A stretch of 5,471 nt of DNA from Fusobacteriaceae bacterium UBA2433 (lineage in GTDB: Bacteria; Fusobacteriota; Fusobacteriia; Fusobacteriales; Fusobacteriaceae), in NCBI GenBank assembly GCA_002342785.1, contig DDQV01000155.1, positions 1 to 5,471 on the forward strand. The letters are read 5' to 3'. The position numbers and the translations under genes were made by a program. A model generated the notes under the pieces. It had not been told where the DNA came from and did not search any database. It saw nothing but the letters and a program-made list of their open reading frames with translations. Of this stretch, positions 1 to 5,444 are shown one piece after another. Each line of letters begins with the position of its first letter. The stretch's first letter is position 1.

Positions 1-22
1 AAGAAAAGCAAAATAGAGAAAG

Positions 23-67
23 AAGACTAGGTTATGGATATTTGCCGATGATCTAGTCTTTTTTTTT
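23..67 (+). terminator. Rho-independent terminator of an upstream rightward gene
   Basis: Positions 23-35 pair with 48-60 (13 pairs, two of them G-T) around a 12-nt loop, and a run of nine T (59-67) follows on the + strand. It should end a transcript whose gene lies left of the window. Frame 1 stays open from base 1 to a TAG at 28-30 and frame 2 stops at 14-16, so a few C-terminal codons of that gene may be present, but the frame cannot be decided. Read leftward, the same stem is followed by a moderately T-rich tract, so it may also stop the leftward gene that ends at 85. Confidence 0.85.
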
Positions 68-84
68 AGATAATAAAATTTTAA

Positions 85-501
85 TTAAATAATGTCTTCT
101 GCAATCTCTATGGCACTTGTTATAAATCCAGAACAAAATTTTTCTGTAAGTTTTTCCTTTTCTACAATTTTAGCTCCTTCTTCTGTAGATTTGTCGTAAC
201 CTAAAAGACCTTTACATGTACATGAGTTATTTTTTTCGATAAATTTAGTCATAAATTCTTTTATCTTTGCTTTGCTTTCTTTATTTTCAGGATTAGTAGA
301 ACCGTATTTTAGACTGATAGCCATACATGCACCACTAACAGCACCACAAACTTCTGCTTTTGTTAATCCTCCTCCAAATCCCGATGAAATTTTAAGAGCA
401 GTCTCCATATCTAAATTTAAATCTTCTGCGAATACACTTATTGTAGCTTGACAACAATTATAATTTTTAAAATTTTCTAAAGCTTTTTCTACTTTTGTCA
501 T
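85..501 (-). CDS. C_GCAxxG_C_C family putative redox-active protein
   Basis: This 138-residue protein resembles the C_GCAxxG_C_C (TIGR01909 / PF09719) family, small soluble proteins thought to be redox-active or metal-binding, with no established reaction. Visible landmarks are an N-terminal NCCQA (Cys16, Cys17), a Gly-rich GFGGG (41-45), the core VCGAVSGACMA (51-61, Cys52 and Cys59), a CxC pair (Cys94, Cys96) before LLGYD, and Cys123 near the C-terminus. It has seven Cys and no signal peptide or membrane segment, so it is probably cytoplasmic. A longer frame opens at a GTG at 510, but that codon overlaps the Shine-Dalgarno AAGGAG. The ATG at 499-501 sits 8 nt behind that site, so I use it. 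The gene lies downstream of the HxlR regulator on the same strand, with its own promoter candidate. Family assignment is firm; function is unknown. Confidence 0.88.
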   Translation of the reverse strand: MTKVEKALENFKNYNCCQATISVFAEDLNLDMETALKISSGFGGGLTKAEVCGAVSGACMAISLKYGSTNPENKESKAKIKEFMTKFIEKNNSCTCKGLLGYDKSTEEGAKIVEKEKLTEKFCSGFITSAIEIAEDII

Positions 502-509
502 TTGTTTCA

Positions 510-515
510 CTCCTT
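510..515 (-). promoter_or_regulatory. Shine-Dalgarno site fixing the start at 501
   Basis: On the minus strand AAGGAG lies 8 nt before the ATG at 501-499. The alternative GTG start (510-508) begins inside this site, so ribosomes cannot use both as drawn. This supports the shorter protein. Confidence 0.8.
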
Positions 516-548
516 TATTTTAGTTAAATATTGTAAAAATAATTTAAA

Positions 549-577
549 ATTATATCTAAAATAGAGTATTAGTTTAA
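549..577 (-). promoter_or_regulatory. Candidate sigma-70-type promoter of the C_GCAxxG_C_C gene
   Basis: On the minus strand a perfect TATAAT (554-549) lies 17 nt after TTAAAC (577-572), which matches the -35 consensus at three of six bases. Transcription would start near 542 and give a leader of about 40 nt. The weak -35 overlaps one copy of an 11-bp direct repeat, as would suit a regulated promoter. In such AT-rich DNA a TATAAT can occur by chance. Confidence 0.5.
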
Positions 578-612
578 GCTAGTATACAAAAAAAGATACC
601 CTAAGCTAGTAT
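575..612. repeat. Two 11-bp direct repeats (TAAGCTAGTAT) next to a promoter
   Basis: TAAGCTAGTAT occurs at 575-585 and again, identically, at 602-612, 27 bp apart start to start. The left copy overlaps the -35 box proposed for the leftward gene ending at 85, and the right copy lies further upstream. Each core contains the imperfect dyad CTAAGCTAG or a close relative. This arrangement suggests tandem binding sites for a regulator. The HxlR protein encoded next door is one candidate, but the motif does not occur in its own divergent promoter region. Confidence 0.5.
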
Positions 613-631
613 TAAAAGTAAATAACTTTAT

Positions 632-662
632 TGAAAAATTTAGATTTTAATTAGTTAAAATT
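632..662 (-). terminator. Weak AT-only hairpin after the HxlR gene
   Basis: TTTTAA (645-650) and TTAAAA (655-660) form an inverted repeat around TTAG, extended by one more A-T pair (644/661). On the minus strand it is followed by a T-rich tract with five consecutive T. It lies about 30 nt past the regulator's stop codon and could be a weak or leaky terminator. The stem has no G-C pair, so chance is a real possibility. Confidence 0.25.
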
Positions 663-691
663 ATCGTTTTATTGTGAGGTGAAAAAGTTTT

Positions 692-997
692 CTAATCTAA
701 ATATTTTTTTCCCCATATATTTAATTCATCAAAAACCCCTTTTAAATCTTTTCCTTTTTCAGTAATAGAGTATTCTACTTTAGGTGGTATTACAGGATAT
801 ATTTTTCTGATCACTATTTCTTTTTTCTCTAATGCTCTAAGCCTTTCAGTTAATGTTTTAGGACTTATTCCATTTAATAAGAATTGTAATTCTTTAAATC
901 TTTTTTTCCCATCCATTAGATTATATAGAATTGAAAAAGTCCATTTATTTCCTAAAAAATTTAATGTTTGATCCACTTTACACGAATGTTTTTGCAT
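692..997 (-). CDS. HxlR/DUF24-family winged-helix transcriptional regulator
   Basis: The protein is 101 residues, a full-length HxlR-type (DUF24) DNA-binding regulator. The family pattern is clear: Cys6 followed by a hydrophobic helix, GNKWT (16-20), RFKEL (33-37), the recognition helix GISPKTLTERLRALE (43-57), then the wing PPKVEYSIT (71-79) and Gly82. Cys6 is the only cysteine. In Bacillus YodB the Cys at this position senses quinones and diamide, so a one-Cys thiol-sensing dimer is plausible here. A GGGAGG Shine-Dalgarno site lies 11 nt before the ATG. The gene is divergent from an iron-sulfur-flavoprotein-like reductase and a nitroreductase, the kind of target YodB controls in Bacillus, so I infer that it represses them and perhaps itself. 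The family call is secure; the inducer and targets are inferred. Confidence 0.93.
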   Translation of the reverse strand: MQKHSCKVDQTLNFLGNKWTFSILYNLMDGKKRFKELQFLLNGISPKTLTERLRALEKKEIVIRKIYPVIPPKVEYSITEKGKDLKGVFDELNIWGKKYLD

Positions 998-1043
998 AAT
1001 TTCTAAAACCTCCCTTACTTTCTAAAATGAAACTAGATTACAA

Positions 1044-1068
1044 AATGTATATAACATTACTTAAATGT
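1044..1068. promoter_or_regulatory. Candidate operator: alternating AATGT half-sites
   Basis: AATGT (1044-1048), ACATT (1054-1058) and AATGT (1064-1068) alternate in orientation with exact 5-nt spacers, so they repeat every 10 bp on one face of the helix. Any two neighbours form a 15-bp inverted repeat. The flanks add TTAC (1038-1041, 1057-1060) and GTAA (1067-1070). The array lies in the divergent region between the HxlR gene and the reductase operon, ending 6 bp before the operon's proposed -35 box. It is a good candidate binding site for the HxlR dimer; binding is inferred. Confidence 0.5.
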
Positions 1069-1074
1069 AACTAC

Positions 1075-1103
1075 TTCACTAAAAAAATATATTATGATAA
1101 GAT
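1075..1103 (+). promoter_or_regulatory. Candidate promoter of the reductase/nitroreductase operon
   Basis: TTCACT (1075-1080, four of six consensus bases) is followed after 17 nt by TAAGAT (1098-1103), preceded by TG one base upstream (1095-1096), an extended -10. Transcription would begin near 1110, leaving a leader of about 68 nt. A second candidate -35, TTGAAA at 1136-1141, would place the start at the ribosome-binding site and is less likely. For the leftward HxlR gene I find no clear -35/-10 pair in this region. Confidence 0.45.
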
Positions 1104-1177
1104 TATACCATAATAAATAAATCTTTTTTTTAAAATTGAAAAAGTTAATTTATTGTAAGTAAATTAGGAGGAAAGTA

Positions 1178-1810
1178 ATGAAGATATTAGCAATAAATGG
1201 AAGTCCACATAGAGATGGAAATACAAAAATATCACTTGATATAATGAAAGATCAACTTATTAGCGCTGGAATAGAAGTAGAAGAACTTCATATAGGAAAT
1301 ATGATTTCTGGTTGTCTTGGATGTATGAAGTGTGTAGAGATGCAAAATGAAACTTGTATTATTAAGAATGATATTGTAAATGAAACTATTCAAAAAATAA
1401 AAGAATGCGACGGGGTAATTCTATCTTCACCAACTTACTATGCAAATATTAGCGGAATAATGAAGTCATTTTTAGATAGAGTATTCTTTGTAGCTGCTGT
1501 TAATGGGATGTTATTTAGACATAAGGTGGGAGCATCTATTTCACCAGTTAGAAGAGCTGGAGGAATCCAGACTGTAGACGCATTAGATAAATATTTTTCA
1601 AATGGTGAGATGTTTACTTCTTCATCCACATATTGGAATGCTATTTATGGAGCAGCTCCTGGAGAAGTAGTACAAGATGAAGAGGGGACTCAAACTGTTA
1701 GAGTTCTTGCTAAAAATATGGCATTTTTATTAAAATCATTGGATCTTGGTAAAAAAGCTGGTCTTGCTCCCGAACAGGAATCAAAGATCCGTACTAACTT
1801 TATTAGATAA
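1178..1810 (+). CDS. Iron-sulfur-flavoprotein-like NAD(P)H-dependent oxidoreductase
   Basis: This 210-residue protein belongs to the NADPH-dependent FMN reductase / iron-sulfur flavoprotein group with a flavodoxin-like fold. It opens with the FMN phosphate loop NGSPHRDGNT (7-16). A compact cysteine motif CX2CX2CX7C follows (Cys46, 49, 52, 60), the spacing class that holds a [4Fe-4S] cluster in archaeal Isf proteins. SSPTYYANISGIMKSFLDR (83-101) is the second flavin-contact segment. There is no signal peptide or membrane segment, so it is cytoplasmic. Family members pass electrons from NAD(P)H or ferredoxin through FMN to varied acceptors; the acceptor here is unknown. AGGAGG at 1166-1171 lies 6 nt before the ATG. 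It is the first gene of an operon with the nitroreductase 50 nt downstream, divergent from the HxlR regulator. Whether the four Cys bind a cluster or act as thiols cannot be read from sequence. Confidence 0.92.
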   Translation: MKILAINGSPHRDGNTKISLDIMKDQLISAGIEVEELHIGNMISGCLGCMKCVEMQNETCIIKNDIVNETIQKIKECDGVILSSPTYYANISGIMKSFLDRVFFVAAVNGMLFRHKVGASISPVRRAGGIQTVDALDKYFSNGEMFTSSSTYWNAIYGAAPGEVVQDEEGTQTVRVLAKNMAFLLKSLDLGKKAGLAPEQESKIRTNFIR

Positions 1811-1860
1811 TAAATTAAAAAAAATTAACTGTAAAACTATTTATACTGGAGGTATTTTTT

Positions 1861-2517
1861 ATGCAAAATAAATTTTTAAAAGCTATGAAGAAAAGATATG
1901 CATGTAAAGAATTTGATATTGAAAAAAAAATTAGTAAGGAAGACTTTGATTTTATATTAGAAGCAGGAAGACTCTCACCTAGTTCATTTGGATTTGAACC
2001 TTGGCAGTTTTTAGTAATAACTAATCCTGAAAAAAAATTAGAAGTAACTGAACATTCTTGGGGTGGAAGAGATAGAGCTGTTGGTGCTAGTCATTTCATG
2101 GTAGTTATAACAAGAAAAAATGATATGAAAAATGATTCTGAATATCTAAATACTTTTATGAAAGATGTTCAAAAACTTCCAGAAGAAGTTGTAGAATTAA
2201 AAACTAAACATTTTGGAGATTTTCAAAGAGAAGATTTTAAATTATTTGAAAGTGATAGAGCTCTTGCAGATTGGGCTAGTAAACAAAGTTATATAGCTCT
2301 TGGAAATATGCTTACTGCAGCAGCTTATATAGGAATTAATTCATGCCCTATAGAAGGTTTTAACAAAGAAAAAACAAATAAAGTGTTAGCTAAAAAATTT
2401 GGTGTAGATATAGAAAAGTTTGATATTGCATACATGGCAGCTTTTGGTTATGAAAAAAGACCTCAAGAGTTTCCTAAAACTAGAAGACCTATAGAGGACG
2501 TTGTCAAATACTTCTAA
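1861..2517 (+). CDS. Nitroreductase-family (NfsB-like) NAD(P)H oxidoreductase
   Basis: The 218-residue protein is a full-length FMN-dependent nitroreductase, acting as a homodimer in known relatives and reducing nitroaromatics, quinones or flavins with NAD(P)H. Landmarks are RYACKEF (12-18) with the FMN-phosphate Arg, SPSSFGFEPWQFLVI (39-53) lining the flavin site, SYIALGNMLTAAAYIGI (143-159), the NfsB-like CPIEGF (162-167), AAFGYEKR (193-200), and an RRPIEDVV tail (208-215). It has no export signal. GGAGG at 1848-1852 lies 8 nt before the ATG. It is second in the operon behind the iron-sulfur-flavoprotein-like gene and ends just before a strong terminator. A YodB-type regulator divergent from a nitroreductase resembles yodB/yodC of Bacillus, which suggests a role in quinone or nitro-compound detoxification; that role is inferred. 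In anaerobes such enzymes can also activate nitroimidazole drugs. Confidence 0.93.
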   Translation: MQNKFLKAMKKRYACKEFDIEKKISKEDFDFILEAGRLSPSSFGFEPWQFLVITNPEKKLEVTEHSWGGRDRAVGASHFMVVITRKNDMKNDSEYLNTFMKDVQKLPEEVVELKTKHFGDFQREDFKLFESDRALADWASKQSYIALGNMLTAAAYIGINSCPIEGFNKEKTNKVLAKKFGVDIEKFDIAYMAAFGYEKRPQEFPKTRRPIEDVVKYF

Positions 2518-2549
2518 AAAGCCTAAATAGAAAATAAACTTTATTACAA

Positions 2550-2588
2550 AAAAATAGCTAAGGAATTATCCTTAGCTATTTTTATTTT
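2550..2588 (+). terminator. Strong rho-independent terminator after the nitroreductase
   Basis: A perfect 14-bp stem (2550-2563 with 2570-2583), whose G/C core is TAGCTAAGG, closes a 6-nt loop and runs into a T-rich tail (2579-2587). It lies 32 nt after the nitroreductase stop and separates this operon from the radical SAM gene. The A-run on the other side would let it work in both directions. Confidence 0.93.
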
Positions 2589-2636
2589 GGAATTTTATAT
2601 TCAATTTGCAAGATAATTAAGTTAAAAATAGAAAAT

Positions 2637-2663
2637 TTGATGATTAAATAAAATAATTATAAT
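2637..2663 (+). promoter_or_regulatory. Candidate promoter of the radical SAM gene
   Basis: A perfect TATAAT (2658-2663) follows TTGATG (2637-2642, four of six consensus bases) with a 15-nt spacer, shorter than the usual 17. Transcription would start near 2670 and leave a leader of about 45 nt. The region is almost pure A and T, so chance matches are common. Confidence 0.4.
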
Positions 2664-2698
2664 TAAATATTTGTCTAACTATCAAATTATTAAATGAA

Positions 2699-2706
2699 AA
2701 GGTGAG
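2699..2706 (+). promoter_or_regulatory. Shine-Dalgarno site fixing the start at 2715
   Basis: AAGGTGAG lies 8 nt before the ATG at 2715. The longer frame would begin at a GTG (2706-2708) that overlaps this site and so is an unlikely start. Confidence 0.75.
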
Positions 2707-2714
2707 TGATAAAA

Positions 2715-3593
2715 ATGAAATATACAGGAACAATTTATAGACCTCCTATTGAAGCTAATACTTTACTACTTCAGGTTACAGTGGGTTGTGCCCATAATAA
2801 ATGTAGTTATTGTACAATGTATAAAGATGTGAGATTTTCTACAAAATCTCTTGAACAAATCGAAAAAGATTTACAAGAAGCAAGTGAAGTTTATGGAGAT
2901 TTGAGAAGAATATTTTTGATAAATGGAGATGCTTTTGTTTTAAGTGCTAATCGTTTGAAACCCATAGCTAAATTAATTATAAAATATTTTCCTAATATGG
3001 AAATAATTACTATGTATGCAGCAATAAGAAATATCATGGATAAAACCGATAAAGAATTAGAGGAACTCTATAATCTTAGAATAAACGATCTGTGGGTTGG
3101 ACTTGAAACAGGTCATGAGGAAACTCTCAAAAATATGAATAAAGGATTTACTCTCAAGGATTCATATGAACAGTTAGAAAGATTAAATAAAGCGAAAATA
3201 CGACATAATGGTATCTTGATGCTTGGTTCATCAGGGAAAGGCAAAGGAATTGAAGCAGCAATTGACACAGTAAAATTAATAAATAAAACAAAGCCTCAGC
3301 TTTTAGGAGTCACTACTCTAGGATTCTTTGATGGAAGTAAAATAACTGAAGATGTAAAAAATAAAACTTTTATACCTGCAACGGAGTTAGAAGTCCTTGA
3401 AGAAGAGAAAAAAATAATAGAATTAATTGAAGTAGAAGATATACCTTTTTATGGTTCTCATCCTATAAATGCAACTAGTATTACAGGATTACTTCCAAGA
3501 GATAAAGAAAAAATGATCAAAATAATAGATGATTCAATTAAAAATACTGATGAAAAATTATTAAACGGTGTAACTAAGCGTAATTCATTATAG
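2715..3593 (+). CDS. Radical SAM protein (COG1032-like), CX4CX2C cluster motif
   Basis: This 292-residue protein is a radical S-adenosylmethionine enzyme. The cluster motif VGCAHNKCSYCTMYKD (23-38) has Cys25, Cys30 and Cys33, spaced CX4CX2C rather than the canonical CX3CX2C; I recall the GCxHNKCxxCxMY form from a group of uncharacterised Clostridia/Fusobacteria homologues. IFLINGDAFVL (66-76) takes the place of the SAM-binding GGE-type strand, and LWVGLETG (126-133) and ILMLGSSGKG (167-176) fit later barrel strands. No cobalamin-binding, SPASM or TRAM domain is visible. It is cytoplasmic and probably monocistronic or leads into the next two genes, since no terminator follows it. The start is the ATG behind AAGGTGAG, not the GTG nine bases earlier. 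Substrate and reaction are unknown. Confidence 0.88.
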   Translation: MKYTGTIYRPPIEANTLLLQVTVGCAHNKCSYCTMYKDVRFSTKSLEQIEKDLQEASEVYGDLRRIFLINGDAFVLSANRLKPIAKLIIKYFPNMEIITMYAAIRNIMDKTDKELEELYNLRINDLWVGLETGHEETLKNMNKGFTLKDSYEQLERLNKAKIRHNGILMLGSSGKGKGIEAAIDTVKLINKTKPQLLGVTTLGFFDGSKITEDVKNKTFIPATELEVLEEEKKIIELIEVEDIPFYGSHPINATSITGLLPRDKEKMIKIIDDSIKNTDEKLLNGVTKRNSL

Positions 3594-3672
3594 AAAAAAT
3601 TCTTAGATATTTATAGTTCTTAAACCAACTAAAATAGATTATATCAATTAAATATTAGAGGAGATATAAATT

Positions 3673-3866
3673 ATGAAAAAAATATTAAAAATCAAATTAT
3701 CAGACTGGAAAATAATTTTAGTTGGTATATTTATGTTGTCATCTCTACAGATTTTCACAGTTGAGAATCCTTATAAAGATATATTCATGAAAAAGGTGAA
3801 GTAAATATTCTAATAGATCCAAAGACAAAAGAATTAAAAAAATTTTTAGAACACGAACAGTTCTAA
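3673..3866 (+). pseudogene. Small single-pass membrane protein gene, apparently frameshifted
   Basis: A good GAGGAG site (3658-3663) lies 9 nt before the ATG at 3673. The first frame gives 43 residues and stops at 3802-3804: a basic start (MKKILKIKLSDWK), a hydrophobic segment (about residues 14-31), and ENPYKD. The -1 frame is open from 3777 to a TAA at 3864-3866 and continues in protein-like style (GEVNILIDPKTKELKKF). Joining the two frames gives about 63 residues: a membrane-anchored or lipid-associated N-terminus and a short charged tail. The likely break lies between 3777 and 3796, in an AT repeat (GATATATTC) or at the AAAAAGG run. It could also be an intact 43-residue protein, or, less likely, a -1 translational frameshift. 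I recognise no family. It sits between the radical SAM and flavin-barrel genes on the same strand. Confidence 0.5.
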
Positions 3867-3892
3867 TTTAATAAAAAAAAAGGAGTGACAAA

Positions 3893-4570
3893 ATGAAAAT
3901 CAGTGAAATTTATGAATTATTTGATAAAATAGGAGTTCTTACATTTTCTACTATTTACAATAACGAAGTTCATAGTAGAGTGGCTCATTTTAACGGGTGT
4001 GATGATGAAGGAATATATTTTAGAACTATGTGGAATAAACCCTTTGGAAGACAGCTTATGGAAACTAAAAAAATAACTGTCTGTGGTTTAAGTGATACTA
4101 GAATATTATCTCATGATGGAGACTTAGGAGCAGAATTTCCTCCAGGCTACTCTATTAGACTTATTGGTGAGCTTAGATATATGGAGGAAGAAGAGGTTAG
4201 AGAGAAAGCAAAAACAAATGAAGATCTTAAACTAGCTGTATTTGATATGGATAAATATCCAGCTATGAAAAAAGGAAATTTTATAATCCATAAAGCAAAA
4301 GTAGAGATCTATGATTATGATTTTTCTTGTAAAAATAGAGATCATAAATTACTTAGAAAAAGAGTTGCTTTTGGAGGGATGACATATAATAAAGTTGGTC
4401 CTACTATTACAGATAAATGTATAGAATGTGGATTATGTTTTAAAAAATGTAGCTTTAAAGCAATTGAAACAGGGACACCTTACAAGGTAAATACTGAAAG
4501 ATGTGACGATTGCGGGGACTGTCTTACAGCATGTCCAGTAAATGCAATTGAACTATCTTCTACATTCTAA
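3893..4570 (+). CDS. PNPOx-like flavin-binding barrel fused to a 2[4Fe-4S] ferredoxin domain
   Basis: This 225-residue protein has two parts. Residues 1 to about 145 form a pyridoxamine-5'-phosphate-oxidase-like split barrel, which usually binds FMN or another flavin: GVLTFSTIYNNEVHSRV (14-30), YFRTMWNKPFGRQL (42-55), YSIRLIGELRYM (86-97). Residues 172-220 form a bacterial ferredoxin domain with two CX2CX2CX3C motifs, Cys176/179/182/186 and Cys204/207/210/214. The second ends in the usual Cys-Pro; the first ends in Cys-Ser. The layout suggests electron transfer from ferredoxin clusters to a bound flavin, with unknown substrate. AAGGAG at 3880-3885 lies 7 nt before the ATG. No signal peptide or membrane segment is seen. 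It follows the small interrupted gene by 26 nt and converges on the metallo-hydrolase gene. The domain calls are firm; the reaction is not known. Confidence 0.92.
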   Translation: MKISEIYELFDKIGVLTFSTIYNNEVHSRVAHFNGCDDEGIYFRTMWNKPFGRQLMETKKITVCGLSDTRILSHDGDLGAEFPPGYSIRLIGELRYMEEEEVREKAKTNEDLKLAVFDMDKYPAMKKGNFIIHKAKVEIYDYDFSCKNRDHKLLRKRVAFGGMTYNKVGPTITDKCIECGLCFKKCSFKAIETGTPYKVNTERCDDCGDCLTACPVNAIELSSTF

Positions 4571-4574
4571 AATA

Positions 4575-4629
4575 AAATTTCTACTAAATAAAGAATCCTT
4601 TTATAAAACTCTTTATTTAGTAAAAATTT
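4575..4629. terminator. Long hairpin between convergent genes, probable bidirectional terminator
   Basis: TACTAAATAAAG (4582-4593) pairs perfectly with 4611-4622. After one mismatch, six further A-T pairs extend the base (4575-4580 with 4624-4629). It fills the gap between the flavin-barrel gene ending at 4570 and the leftward hydrolase gene ending at 4638. The tail is more T-rich on the minus strand, so termination of the hydrolase transcript is the better-supported role. For rightward transcripts the U-tract is weak. Confidence 0.7.
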
Positions 4630-4637
4630 AATAGATT

Positions 4638-5444
4638 TTACCAGTTTATTTCTAAGCCTACTCCAACTTCTTTTATAGGTAAAACTTTATTTATTTCTGC
4701 TCTAACAACAAATGAAGTACAGTGGCAAGGATATAATTCTTTTAAATTATTTTGTTTTAGATAATCGATAGTTTTATGAACTTGTTCATCGACTTCAAAT
4801 AGGTGAAATCCTCCTATAACTCCTAATACTCTATCATCTTTACATATTTTTTTTGCATATTCTATAATATTACATATACCACTGTGGGAACATCCTGTAA
4901 TAATATAGATACCCTTTTCATTTTTATATACAAGAGCTGTATCATCCATCACATAATCATCTATTGAATTTCCATCAATGGTTTGTTTACCGAGAGCTTT
5001 TCTATTTTCAAAGTCATTTATTTGAGGAATTTCTCCTAAAAATGTTATATTTTTACTAACTTTGATTGGTTCTTTCGAAAGGATTAGATTACATTTTTCT
5101 TTTAGTTCTTCCTTTAGAATAGGAGAACAAATTTTTAAATCTCCAATTTTTTTTTCGTTGAATGCATCTGGATGAGCAACAATAGAAATATTTTTTTTAA
5201 TATTCTTTTCAAAATAATATTTTAATCCCCTTGTATGATCATCATGACCGTGGGAAATAACAATAGTATTTATATTTTCTAAATCTAAACCTAATGCAAC
5301 TGAATTTTTTAAAAACAAATCAGAATAACCTACATCTAATAGTAAGGTGGTTTCTTCATCTTCGATATAGTAAGAAACGGCAGGTTCTCCACAATAATAC
5401 TCGTCAATATATGTGTTGTTATCTACTAAAACTTTTAATTTCAT
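4638..5444 (-). CDS. Metallo-beta-lactamase-fold hydrolase, COG1237-like
   Basis: The 268-residue protein is a full-length MBL-fold metal enzyme of the COG1237 group, which includes archaeal enzymes annotated as RFAP (dihydropterin-ribofuranosyl-aminobenzene phosphate) synthase of methanopterin synthesis. In bacteria without that pathway the annotation is mostly by similarity and the true substrate is unknown. Metal ligands are visible: SHGHDDH (64-70, the HxHxDH motif), TGCSHSG (183-189), GGFHL (211-215) and PCHC (239-242). GEIPQINDFE (137-146) resembles the group's GEIPR-type loop, with Gln in place of Arg. It has no signal peptide and is cytoplasmic. AAGGA at 5455-5451 lies before the ATG at 5444-5442. 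A TATACT at 5469-5464 could be a -10 box, but any -35 lies outside the window and the leader would be very short. The gene faces the flavin-barrel gene, so joint expression is unlikely. Confidence 0.9.
   Translation of the reverse strand: MKLKVLVDNNTYIDEYYCGEPAVSYYIEDEETTLLLDVGYSDLFLKNSVALGLDLENINTIVISHGHDDHTRGLKYYFEKNIKKNISIVAHPDAFNEKKIGDLKICSPILKEELKEKCNLILSKEPIKVSKNITFLGEIPQINDFENRKALGKQTIDGNSIDDYVMDDTALVYKNEKGIYIITGCSHSGICNIIEYAKKICKDDRVLGVIGGFHLFEVDEQVHKTIDYLKQNNLKELYPCHCTSFVVRAEINKVLPIKEVGVGLEINW

Noticed and set aside
1111..1131. T-run at 1124-1131 as a terminator
   Set aside because: No stem precedes it on either strand; it is only an AT-rich leader segment.
1136..1165. TTGAAA followed by TAAATT as a promoter for the flavoprotein gene
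   Set aside because: Although the -35 match is good, transcription would start at or within the AGGAGG site, leaving no usable leader.
1438..1629. A 63-codon leftward open frame
   Set aside because: It lies wholly inside the flavoprotein gene on the opposite strand, has no ribosome-binding site and no recognisable protein features; it is a shadow of the real gene.
2655..2664. Perfect 10-bp palindrome AATTATAATT before the radical SAM gene
   Set aside because: Pure A/T palindromes are expected by chance in this intergenic DNA, and this one is explained by the TATAAT box.
3594..3672. A promoter for the small membrane gene and the flavin-barrel gene
   Set aside because: TATATC at 3640-3645 has no convincing -35 at a normal distance, and no terminator separates these genes from the radical SAM gene, so cotranscription is as likely.
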